Of a DNA stretch of 13,712 nucleotides, positions 1 through 8,200 are shown piece after piece. Under the pieces are notes generated by a model. That model made no database searches and was not told the DNA's origin. It saw nothing but the letters and a program-made list of their open reading frames with translations. Position 1 is the first letter of the stretch, and every line of letters starts with the position of its first letter. A program made the translations under genes and the position numbers. This DNA comes from CAKVLS01 sp045605365 (lineage in GTDB: Bacteria; Bacillota; Clostridia; Christensenellales; UBA1242), in the NCBI GenBank assembly GCA_045605365.1, contig JAZUPV010000096.1:1-13712 (forward strand), in the 5' to 3' direction.

Positions 1-249
1 GGTAGCGTTATATTTAAGTTTAGTATTAGAATAATCTTTTAACAAAACTCCACCTTCAACCGGCATAACAAACTCGATACTTTCGGTAGATGTGGCTACG
101 TTTTGTTGGTTGTCTTTGTCTAAAACCAACTTATTGTCAACCGATACATTAACCCCAATAATAATACTAAGCCCCACAACTAAAGCTATAACAAAAGCAA
201 AAATGCCCCATTCTTTATTTTTTAACTTTACCTTTTTATCCTTGTCCAT
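1..249 (-). CDS. N-terminus of a membrane-anchored M23/SpoIIQ-like protein (partial)
   Basis: This is the first 83 codons of a gene that runs off the left edge. The ATG at 249 has a strong AGGAGG site ending five bases before it, which fixes the start. The protein begins with a short lysine-rich cytoplasmic stretch, then one membrane segment at about residues 15-36 (WGIFAFVIALVV and following). An extracytoplasmic part follows with FVMPVEGGVLLKDYS and KLKYNAT. That pattern (membrane anchor, then 'MPV-G-V---YS---L-YN-T') is how clostridial SpoIIQ-type M23 proteins enter their LytM fold. The zinc-binding residues would lie outside the window, so I cannot say whether it is an active endopeptidase. 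The gene directly upstream is YwmB-like, and the ywmB/spoIID/spoIIQ grouping is common in spore-formers, which supports SpoIIQ. It could also be an unrelated M23 wall hydrolase. Confidence 0.55.
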   Translation of the reverse strand, partial: MDKDKKVKLKNKEWGIFAFVIALVVGLSIIIGVNVSVDNKLVLDKDNQQNVATSTESIEFVMPVEGGVLLKDYSNTKLKYNAT

Positions 250-267
250 ACTGACCTCCTATAGATA

Positions 268-296
268 TATTTTTGCCAAAAAATAGATAGTTAAAC
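268..296 (-). promoter_or_regulatory. possible forespore sigma-F-type promoter for the M23/SpoIIQ-like gene
   Basis: Read on the minus strand, GGCAAAAATA (277-268) fits the published B. subtilis sigma-F -10 consensus GGnnAnAHTR at every fixed position. GTTTA (296-292) matches four of five bases of GYATA, but the spacer is 14 bases and not the usual 15-16. The B. subtilis spoIIQ gene is a sigma-F target, which is why I looked. In DNA this AT-rich a chance match is quite possible. Confidence 0.25.
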
Positions 297-312
297 ACTT
301 ATTATATATTTT

Positions 313-786
313 TTAATAACTACCAATGATAACAGGGCTACCTACAGTTACCCTGCCGTCATTGTAACAAACTTGCAAATTAACACTGCCATAAGGCAAA
401 GTTATCTTGCCATCAAGCAAAGCATTGTAACAATAAAAACTTTTTATATCGCCAATTTGTTCTTGAAAGACAATTTTGCAATCTAGATCTTTTAGATAAT
501 TATAAAAGGTACTATTATCGCACTCAAAAGATATCTGCTGACCTATAACATTGTCTCGGTTATTAAGATACAAAGCTGACGCACTATCAATATCACACGA
601 CAAAATGTTAAGTTTGCCACTTATAATATTGTTAAAACCTGACGATACAGGTACTATCTGTTGATTAGTGTACAGAGTATATTTTGCTTGGCTTGGGCTT
701 TTTATCACTTGCAAAAAGGTCTTTTGCTTTAAAGGTAGACAAAACATAACCAACACAACAAACAATATGCAAATTAGTTTTTTCAT
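313..786 (-). CDS. YwmB-like exported protein
   Basis: The product is a 157-residue protein with an N-terminal signal or anchor segment (MKKLICILFVVLVMFCL). The C-terminal end carries SFYCYNALLDGKI, then VNLQVCYN and RVTVGSPVIIGSY. This resembles the end of B. subtilis YwmB (a 'fsC--g-ldd' region, then 'MNLQ', then 'TVTVGTPIVTTEY'). YwmB proteins are secreted or membrane-tethered, of unknown biochemical role, and usually sit beside murA/spoIID/spoIIQ. Here the next gene looks like spoIIQ, but spoIID is not between them. The protein is clearly shorter than YwmB (about 240 residues), so much of the usual N-terminal half is absent. The start is uncertain: ATG at 786 puts the signal peptide at the N-terminus but has no clear ribosome site. 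A TTG at 831 in the same frame is the only longer option and also lacks one. The family call is a moderate-confidence recall by motif. Confidence 0.5.
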   Translation of the reverse strand: MKKLICILFVVLVMFCLPLKQKTFLQVIKSPSQAKYTLYTNQQIVPVSSGFNNIISGKLNILSCDIDSASALYLNNRDNVIGQQISFECDNSTFYNYLKDLDCKIVFQEQIGDIKSFYCYNALLDGKITLPYGSVNLQVCYNDGRVTVGSPVIIGSY

Positions 787-873
787 AACAATAATATTGA
801 CAGATAGATTTTTTTTAAACAGTTTTTGCAATCTTTTTTAAAACTCGAAACATACTAACAAAAAGGAGTGGTT

Positions 874-1941
874 ATGAAAAGATTATTGTTAGTTATATGT
901 TGTGTGATTATTATTTTGCCGTGTTTTATAACAAAATATGCCTATTCTCAAGATGATTTGGTCTTGTACAAAGGTCCTATAGAACACGTTTTTACCCACT
1001 GCCTACTTGCCGACCCTGAGCTTAGTTTTAACAAAGACAACCCTATGCGAAAAGATTATGACATAGATTGTATAACCAAAGACGAATTTAAAAAAGCTCT
1101 AACCAATCTATACAACAACAACTATGTTCTAGTAGACATATATAGTATATATCATACCAAAAATGGCATAGCTAAAAAACAACCCTTGTATCTACCAAAA
1201 GGCAAAAAACCCTTGATACTGTCTTTTGACGATGTCAACTATGACCACCGCAAAATGAGCCTTGGCATGATAGACAAACTTATCTTGGACAAAAATGGCA
1301 ACTTGGCGTCCTTTACATCAAACAAAACACCACAAATAAACTATGACGACGAATTTGTGTTGATTGTAGAAAATTTTATAAAAAAACACCCTGACTTTTC
1401 TTTTAACAACGCTCGTGGAGTGCTATGTCTAACAGGATATGACGGCATATTGGGTTATCGTATTCAGCACAAAAACCCTAACTACAAACAAGAAATCAAA
1501 CAAGTACAACCTATCGTCAGCAAACTAAAACAACTAGGTTGGCGATTTGCAAGTCATAGTTTTGGGCATTATCATATGAAAAACATCTCAAACGAACACT
1601 TTAGGCAAGAAGTTGTCTCTTGGCAAACACAGGTAGAGCCTATTGTCGGCAAAACCGAAATCTACGTCTACCCTTATGGAGAATGGGAGATTTTTGACAA
1701 AGATGGCAACATATCTTACAAACACCAACTATTGCAAGATGCTGGGTTTAAGCTATTTTGCGGAGTAGGTATCAAACCTTACTTTAGTTATCTACCCAAC
1801 AAAAAAGGTAATAAAGTATTGTTTATGGACAGAACACCCTTTGACGGCAATACATTTAGGTCAAAGGCAACTATGTTAAAAAGACTTATTGACGTCAATG
1901 CTGTATACGACCACTCTCTAAGACCAAGCAAACTAATATAG
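874..1941 (+). CDS. exported polysaccharide deacetylase-like protein (NodB fold)
   Basis: This 355-residue protein has a signal peptide (residues 1-26, MKRLLLVICCVIIILPCF, cut probably near AYSQ). It also shows the three metal-site motifs of the carbohydrate esterase 4 family. Motif 1 is LILSFDDVNYD (Asp119 and Asp120; the usual TFDDG has Val in place of Gly), motif 2 is SHSFGHYH (His228 and His232), and motif 3 is YPYGE (around 267-270). The intervening LTGYDGILGYR is typical of a clostridial subgroup of these proteins. The metal ligands are intact, so N- or O-deacetylation of a wall or surface glycan is plausible, but the substrate cannot be read. I prefer the ATG at 874 over the in-frame GTG at 868 because AAGGAG (863-868) lies five bases upstream of it. 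This is the only plus-strand gene in the window. It is divergent from the YwmB-like gene, convergent with the flippase-like gene, and transcribed alone. Confidence 0.8.
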   Translation: MKRLLLVICCVIIILPCFITKYAYSQDDLVLYKGPIEHVFTHCLLADPELSFNKDNPMRKDYDIDCITKDEFKKALTNLYNNNYVLVDIYSIYHTKNGIAKKQPLYLPKGKKPLILSFDDVNYDHRKMSLGMIDKLILDKNGNLASFTSNKTPQINYDDEFVLIVENFIKKHPDFSFNNARGVLCLTGYDGILGYRIQHKNPNYKQEIKQVQPIVSKLKQLGWRFASHSFGHYHMKNISNEHFRQEVVSWQTQVEPIVGKTEIYVYPYGEWEIFDKDGNISYKHQLLQDAGFKLFCGVGIKPYFSYLPNKKGNKVLFMDRTPFDGNTFRSKATMLKRLIDVNAVYDHSLRPSKLI

Positions 1942-2019
1942 TAATGTTAATAAACTTAACCATAATCACTAGATTTTAAACAAATAACAAAGCAATTTGA
2001 AACAAACTTTGTTGCAACA

Positions 2020-2049
2020 AAAAAACACTCATCTTGCTGAGTGTTTTTT
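2020..2049. terminator. bidirectional intrinsic terminator between convergent genes
   Basis: CACTCA (2026-2031) pairs with TGAGTG (2038-2043) around a 6-base loop. The stem is flanked by six A (2020-2025) and six T (2044-2049), which extend it to 12 pairs and supply a U-tract in either direction. It lies 78 bases after the deacetylase stop and 21 bases after the flippase-like gene's stop on the other strand, so it can end both transcripts. Apart from this hairpin, the 1942-2070 intergenic stretch holds nothing I recognise. Confidence 0.85.
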
Positions 2050-2070
2050 GTTTATATGATTTATAAAGTT

Positions 2071-3447
2071 TTATTTACCTGCCTTATCACTTTGTGATTT
2101 TAGGTATTTTATGCGGTTTTGTTTAGACATACTAGACACTATCCACATCTCTTTGTTCTTTTTTAATCTACGGTTGCCGATAGTATAGTCATAACCAAGC
2201 ATAAACAAACCTTGAGCTAGATAAATATACAAGGTTAAAATTCTCCAAATCAGCATAGCCCATATTGTGCTACCGTGGAACAAACTTCTAAATAATGCGT
2301 CAAATGATAGTTCTGATACACCTGTACCGCCAGGTAGTGGGTTGAAACTTGCAGACAAGTCAACCATTATTGTTATGGTAACAATCCTATACCATACTTC
2401 TGGGTGGAAACCTTCAAAAGCACAGTAAATAAAGAATGGTATAGAATATTGTATCAAGAAGAACGCCAACGAAGCCAAGATGTTAAATATCCAAATAAAT
2501 GGAGACTTGCGGTATCTTCTCATTGTGCGTTGCCAAGTTGTGACTGTACGCATAACTTTGCGGAATTGTTTGTTGTAGTCTCTTTTAAATAATTTACAGA
2601 AAAGTTTTAAGAAGAATACAACTATGCCTACACCGACTTTTTTGTTAAGCATAATCAAACATACGCCCAAAATAAGTACAGCTGTTATGATATATCCTAT
2701 CCAGCACATTACAGTAAAGACTGCTCCACCTGTAGTACCTGCACCCGATGTAGATACTGCCAAGTTAGAGAAAAGTACAACCGTTGTCAAAATAAAGTAA
2801 GCTATCTGCTGGAACATATATTTTGACATAACTATTGATACAGATTGACCACCTTTGATGCCATATTTGTTAGAATAGAAAATTTGAAATGGCTGACCAC
2901 CTGTAGAAAATGGTGTTATGATATCGTAGTATTTGCCAAAGGCAGAGATTTTGTAAGCAAGTGTAGGTCTATGACAACTGGTTGCTTTATGTATCAATAC
3001 ATAAAATCTAGCAGTATCCACAACCACCCACAACACACTAAAACCTAGCGCTATAAACAAGAACCACCAGTTGGCAGAGATTTTTTCTGCTGGAGCTGCA
3101 ATACCTTGTTGCATCTGCATAAATACAAACACTGCAATAAATACAACGTTAAACCCAACCAGTATCCAGTTAAAAATCTTTTTCTTTTTTGATTGGTGTT
3201 GTTGTACAACTTGTTCTGCTTCTTGAACGTGTTTTTCGTCTAACTTTTCTTCAAGTTTATGAATATTAGATAGACCTTTGTCTAATATAGTAAAGTATTT
3301 TGTCTGGCTAAAGTTTGCACAATAGTTAGACCTTAGTTTTTTGTAAATTTTAAGGATAGGAACTCTAACTTTTAATTTATCTTTATCAATTTTTGGCAAT
3401 GGTGTACGCTTTTTTGTAGTAGTTTTACCTTGCGTCGATTGTGACAT
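2071..3447 (-). CDS. flippase-like integral membrane protein (LPG synthase TM / UPF0104, PF03706 type)
   Basis: This 458-residue polytopic membrane protein has a long basic, Lys/Gln-rich cytoplasmic head of about 90 residues. A first membrane segment follows (IFNWILVGFNVVFIAVFVFM, near 90-110), then several more. Two signatures mark the family: TPFSTGGQPFQIFYSNKYG in the middle and FNPLPGGTGVSELSF near the C-terminus. This is the membrane part shared by MprF and the YbhN/AglD-type proteins. MprF flips aminoacylated phospholipid and others are thought to move glycolipids, but there is no C-terminal aminoacyl-transferase domain here. It is therefore a stand-alone transporter-like protein with unknown substrate. 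The start has AAGGAGG about 11 bases upstream. It follows the prsA-like gene on the same strand but sits beyond that gene's terminator. I see no good promoter in the gap, so it may depend on read-through. Confidence 0.82.
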   Translation of the reverse strand: MSQSTQGKTTTKKRTPLPKIDKDKLKVRVPILKIYKKLRSNYCANFSQTKYFTILDKGLSNIHKLEEKLDEKHVQEAEQVVQQHQSKKKKIFNWILVGFNVVFIAVFVFMQMQQGIAAPAEKISANWWFLFIALGFSVLWVVVDTARFYVLIHKATSCHRPTLAYKISAFGKYYDIITPFSTGGQPFQIFYSNKYGIKGGQSVSIVMSKYMFQQIAYFILTTVVLFSNLAVSTSGAGTTGGAVFTVMCWIGYIITAVLILGVCLIMLNKKVGVGIVVFFLKLFCKLFKRDYNKQFRKVMRTVTTWQRTMRRYRKSPFIWIFNILASLAFFLIQYSIPFFIYCAFEGFHPEVWYRIVTITIMVDLSASFNPLPGGTGVSELSFDALFRSLFHGSTIWAMLIWRILTLYIYLAQGLFMLGYDYTIGNRRLKKNKEMWIVSSMSKQNRIKYLKSQSDKAGK

Positions 3448-3481
3448 TTAGTTATATCCCTCCTTATTTTTTTAATAGCAC

Positions 3482-3507
3482 AAAAACTACCCCGTGGGAT
3501 AGTTTTT
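3482..3507 (-). terminator. intrinsic terminator after the PrsA-like gene
   Basis: AAAAACTA (3482-3489) pairs with TAGTTTTT (3500-3507). CCC/GGG continues the stem across a one-base bulge, leaving a loop of about 3 bases. On the minus strand the stem ends in a run of five T. It begins 8 bases past the stop codon of the PrsA-like gene and separates it from the flippase-like gene 34 bases on. Confidence 0.75.
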
Positions 3508-3515
3508 AGTTTGTT

Positions 3516-5189
3516 TTATAGATAATCTTTATATCTGCTTTCGAAATATTTAAAAGTTAAGCCTGATTTTAGAGTGTCGATAACTCTAGTTTCAAAATCG
3601 CTATATTCTGCTGTGTTAACTTGAGACAATAAGTATTCTACATAGTTGTCTTCTGCCACTGCAGAACGGCTAGTACGTTTGTTGTATAGTGCTTGAATAT
3701 CGGCATTTTGTGGAGTTAGGTTAGAACATACATTGCTCAAAATAATGATGTGATAACCATATTCGCTCTCAACAGGAGCAGAAACTGCACCAGCAAAACC
3801 ATCAACTGTGTACAAATCACGAGTTGCTTTGGTAAAACCTTCTACCATAGCAGAGTGACCTGTTGATATACGATAGTCAAATTGAGCATTCATAATGCCT
3901 TCGTCTTGGTTGTATTGATATACAAGTTTGTTAAATTCTGTTGACATATAGTCAGCATAAGCATCAGTACCACGAGTGTAGTCTGCGTCTGCACTTGCAA
4001 CAAGGTTTAAGATAACATTGTTGTACAATTCTTTTACAGATATTGTAGTTTCGGTTTCGTTACCTTCTGCGTCACGCAATTTTGCAATAGTACCTTCTTG
4101 ACTCTTTAGATAAGCGATTCTTTCGTCTTTTTCTTCTGGAGTAAGATATGGGCTGTCTTTAATTTTTGTTATTTCGTCTTCGTCAAATTTGATTAAAATA
4201 TGTTGAACTTCTAAAACAGCTTCGCTTTCGCCAAAGTAAACGTAGTTTTTAGATTTGTCTGTAGAAGTTACATTGGTATAAAAGCTATCTCTAGCAACGT
4301 TGTATTCTTCAACGTTGGCATTGTACATTAATTTGTACTTGTTTAGGATTTTTTGCTCCATAACGTCGGTCATATAACCGTCTTGGTCAAAACCTAATTT
4401 GCTTTCATAAGAAGTTTGGAATTTTTCTAGATATTTGTTATCAAGGTTTAGTTTGAACAAACGATTAAGTTCTCTTTCTAAAATCTCTTGATTGTTTTTG
4501 CTTGAGTAATTTCTTTGTTTTTCTTCGTCACGTAGGTTTTGCATATACTCTGCCCACGCTTTGTTCATATAAAAGTCACTTGTGTATTCTTCTTTAACGT
4601 ATTTTAGAACGTCAAGTTTAGAATCGTCATTTTCGAACTCTTCAGTTTTTCTTCTTATTCTCCACTCAGTACCAACTTGTTCTAATACAACAGTTTGTTC
4701 AAAAGCTGTCTCTACTGGATAGTCACTTTCAGTTTCTTCTTTAGATTCTTCTGGTAAGATAGAGTCTAAGTCTACATATTTTGATACGATTGTTCTTACT
4801 TGCTCATCAACATAGTCCCAACTTGTCTTTACGGCTTCGTTGTATTCTTTGTTGGTAAGTTCATACAAATAATCTTCTTGTTCTAATCCGTCTTTAACTT
4901 CTTGCGCTGCAAGGGCTTTTACGTGTTTTAAAAGTAGTCCCCTTTCTAACAACATTTCGATAGTTTGTTTAACAGCTTCTTTTTGAGTTAATCCGTTTTG
5001 TTGAATCAAAGAACTGCCATAGTTGTAATATGCGTTGATAAAATCTTCTTTAGTAACAACAACATCTTCTACCTGAGCAACAACTTGTGTTAGATAGGCA
5101 TCTGGATTTCTAGTAAAAAGACCACAACCAGTAAGCAGACTTGTTGCAAACAGTAGTGATAACATTAAGCTAACAATTTTCTTTTTCAT
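3516..5189 (-). CDS. PrsA-like lipoprotein foldase (parvulin-type peptidyl-prolyl isomerase)
   Basis: This 557-residue exported lipoprotein starts with MKKKIVSLMLSLLFATSLLTGC, so lipidation is expected at Cys22 of the lipobox LLTGC. An N-terminal SurA/PrsA-like helical part follows (residues about 30-320, highly charged). A parvulin-type rotamase domain runs from about 325 (VLEVQHILIKFDE) to about 485 (SEYGYHIIILSNV). Between these two core strands are many more residues than in an ordinary 90-residue parvulin domain, including a charged insert around EEKDERIAYLKSQEG. PrsA proteins stay on the outer face of the membrane and help secreted proteins fold after Sec export. The whole protein is much longer than B. 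subtilis PrsA (about 290 residues). I chose the ATG at 5189 because TAGGAG lies seven bases upstream and the signal peptide begins there; an in-frame ATG at 5237 would add 16 residues ahead of it. The gene follows mfd, as in other Clostridia, and has its own promoter and terminator. Confidence 0.8.
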   Translation of the reverse strand: MKKKIVSLMLSLLFATSLLTGCGLFTRNPDAYLTQVVAQVEDVVVTKEDFINAYYNYGSSLIQQNGLTQKEAVKQTIEMLLERGLLLKHVKALAAQEVKDGLEQEDYLYELTNKEYNEAVKTSWDYVDEQVRTIVSKYVDLDSILPEESKEETESDYPVETAFEQTVVLEQVGTEWRIRRKTEEFENDDSKLDVLKYVKEEYTSDFYMNKAWAEYMQNLRDEEKQRNYSSKNNQEILERELNRLFKLNLDNKYLEKFQTSYESKLGFDQDGYMTDVMEQKILNKYKLMYNANVEEYNVARDSFYTNVTSTDKSKNYVYFGESEAVLEVQHILIKFDEDEITKIKDSPYLTPEEKDERIAYLKSQEGTIAKLRDAEGNETETTISVKELYNNVILNLVASADADYTRGTDAYADYMSTEFNKLVYQYNQDEGIMNAQFDYRISTGHSAMVEGFTKATRDLYTVDGFAGAVSAPVESEYGYHIIILSNVCSNLTPQNADIQALYNKRTSRSAVAEDNYVEYLLSQVNTAEYSDFETRVIDTLKSGLTFKYFESRYKDYL

Positions 5190-5260
5190 ACTTGCTCCTA
5201 AATAATTGTCCCCGTTAAGTTTTGTCAAAAAAGGCAAGCCTTAACCACCATAGTAAACTA

Positions 5261-5289
5261 ATTATACACAAATCATAACATAAAATCAA
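5261..5289 (-). promoter_or_regulatory. sigma-A promoter of the PrsA-like gene
   Basis: On the minus strand, TTGATT (5289-5284), a 17-base spacer and TATAAT (5266-5261) form a good vegetative promoter. The predicted start near 5254 gives a leader of about 65 bases before the ATG at 5189. The promoter lies just past the mfd stop, where I see no terminator. The gene may therefore be read both from here and through from mfd. Confidence 0.65.
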
Positions 5290-5296
5290 ATACAAT

Positions 5297-8200
5297 TTAT
5301 TGATTTTGAGATAAATTAGACAGAAATTTTATAACTTCGTCCTGAGTTTTTTGTAAAGAATAAGTATAATCTATAAATATCTCAGGCAATTTGTTGGCGT
5401 TGATCCTTAACAACTTGCCACAATCTTCAAGATTTTTGTACCATTTTTGCTCTACTACATCAGCATAAAAGACTATTTTTGCACCAAAAGATTGTATGCT
5501 GATATTTTTTATCAAAAGTTTTTGGCATAGGCTCTTGATATACGCAACTTTTAGCAGTTGTTCAGTAACTGTTGGTAGTTGACCAAAGTTGTCTTGCATC
5601 TCCTTAGAAAGTTCTTCTAACTCTTGCAATGATTTTAGCTTACTAATTTTTGTGTAATAAATAATACGATTTTCGTCGCCGACGATATAATCTTGTGGTA
5701 TATAAGCATTGATTGCTATATCAAGTTTTACATCACGGCTTTCTTCTACGACTTCGCCCTTGATTTCTTTGACGGCTTCGTTAAGAAGTTTGATATAAAG
5801 GTCATAGCCGACCTTCTCCATATGCCCAGATTGCTCTGCACCAAGTATATCACCTGCGCCACGTATCTCTAAGTCACGCATAGCTATTTTGTACCCACTG
5901 CCCATCTCGCTAAACTCCATAAGAGCATCTAGCCTACGGTAGGCTTCGGTAGAGAGTACTTTGTTGCGTTCAAATGTAAAATAGGCATAAGACGATCTAG
6001 TACTACGACCTATACGACCACGCAACTGATAAAGTTGCGATAGACCTAACTTGTCCGCATCAATGACAACCAAAGTATTGGCAAAAGGTAAGTCTACACC
6101 ATTTTCTATCAAGACTGTACTTATCAAAATTTGCGTTTGCTTGGTGTATAGTTTGTAAATGCTATCTTCTAGCTCTTTAGGTTGCATTTGACCGTGAGCG
6201 ACGCCGATGGTTGCTTCTGGCAAAAGTTTAGATATTTTTGCATAAAAGTCATAGATGGTTTGTACTTTGTTGTACACTATCAAAACTTGTCCGCCACGGG
6301 CAAGTTCTTTTTTACAAGCGTCTACTAACAACTTGTCAGAATAGTCTAGTACAAAAGTCTCTGTGTTGATACGGTCTTTTGGTGGAGTGTTAAGAAAGCT
6401 TATGTCTCTAATACCCACTAGAGACATATACAACGTTCTTGGTATAGGAGTGGCTGACAATGTGATAACGTCAACATTGTTTTTTATAGACTTTAACTTT
6501 TCTTTGTCTTCTACACCAAAGCGCTGTTCTTCGTCCAAAATCAAAAGCCCAAGGTCTTTGAACTTGACGTCATTAGATAGTAATCTATGAGTGCCACAAA
6601 TGATGTCTATGTCACCTTTCTTTAGGTCGTCTAAAATGCGGGTTTGCTCTGATTTTGTTTTGAATCTATTGATAACACCAACACGCACCATAAAGTCTTT
6701 CATACGAGAGACACAAGTGTTGTAGTGTTGTTCGCATAGTATTGTCGTAGGACAAATAATTGCGACTTGTTTGCCATCGGTTATTGCCTTGTATGCAGCA
6801 CAAAGTGCCACTTCTGTTTTGCCAAAACCAACGTCTCCACAGACCAATCGGTCGACAATTCGAGTACTCTCCATGTCCCTTTTTATCTGGGTTATAGCCT
6901 CCGACTGGTCAGTCGTGTATGTGTATGGGAAGGCATTTTCAAAGGCTTGTTGAAGGTAAGAATCTTGACTATAAACAAAGCCTTTTGTAGCTTGTCTTTG
7001 TGAGTATATTTTGACCAAATCAAGTGCCATTTTTTTGACAGAAGATTTGACTTTTTGTTTTGTTTTGAAAAACTCTGTACCGCCAATTTTGTTGCACTTT
7101 GGAGCAAAGTCTCCAACGTAGGCTGAGATTTGGTCGGTGTTTTCGGTAGGTAGATATAGTATATCTCCACCAAGATATTCGATAACAATATAGTCGTGTA
7201 GACTAGTTGTTAGTTTTAATTTTTGTATGCCGATACACTTGCCTATACCGTGTGTTTGGTGAACAACATAGTCACCAACTTTAGGTAGATAAGCGGGTTT
7301 TGTTTCGGTCTTTTTTTGTTCGGATTGTTCTTTGATAGGAGTTTGGTTAAGGTCGTCACTACCAATAAGAACAAAGCCATCTTCATAAAAACCTGCACTA
7401 AGCGGTATGTTGGTTGCACTGATGTTTATTTCAAAATCAACAAGGTCGTCTAAAATTTTTACTTCGTTATATTTTACACCAAAGCCATCTAACATACCTT
7501 TGATTTTGTTATAAGTAAGTGCACAACCACAACTTAAAAATACAGTGGTTTTGTTTTTGTCATATACGTTAAGTTCATACCCAAGGCTAGACCAATCGTT
7601 AAAATATTTTTGCGTAGGCAAACATCTAAATGTCATAATGTTTTGCGGTACAAAAATTTTGTTTTGGTTGCTAACACGCATAAAACTCAACAAGAACTTG
7701 TCGTCTATATTATCAAAGACTTGTTGTTTTTGTTTGTAAAAGTCACGATGACGACTCAACACTTCGCCAGCTTGTTCAAACTCAGCGTACCAGTTGTCTA
7801 GCTCCGCAATAGTTGTTGCGATAGTGTCGCAGATTATTTTTGGTTCGTCAAAGATGATAAGGTCATCTTGTGTAAAATAATCTATGATACTAGCTTTGTA
7901 ATAATCAATAAAAGGTGCTACAAAAGCTGTTGAGATGGTTATGTTATTTTCGATAAAGTCTATTTGGTTGCTGACAACTTCGTTTAGTCTAAGTGTTTCG
8001 CTAGGGTTTAGGTTTTGTTTATTAACAAAAGCTTTGATAGTTGATATTACATTTTGCTTAATCTCGTCATTGATAAATACTAGAGAGTTTGGCAAAAGTT
8101 TGATTTGTTGTTTTTCTGAGATAGTCTTTAGGGTTGATGGGTCAAAAAGCTTGATAGATTCTATCTCGTCCCCAAAAAAGCTAAGACGTGTGGCAAAGTT

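Noticed and set aside
92..286. Small plus-strand open frame at the left edge
   Set aside because: It is the antisense of the M23/SpoIIQ-like gene start and the AGGAGG site before it, with no ribosome site or family resemblance of its own.
797..802. TTGACA upstream of the deacetylase gene as a promoter -35
   Set aside because: No -10-like hexamer lies 16-18 bases downstream on the plus strand, and the box falls at the start of the divergent YwmB-like gene.
5231..5242. Small hairpin (AAGGC/GCCTT) plus six T in the PrsA-like leader, possibly an attenuator
   Set aside because: The stem is at most five pairs with a two-base loop (or four pairs with four), too weak for a terminator, and no alternative pairing is visible.
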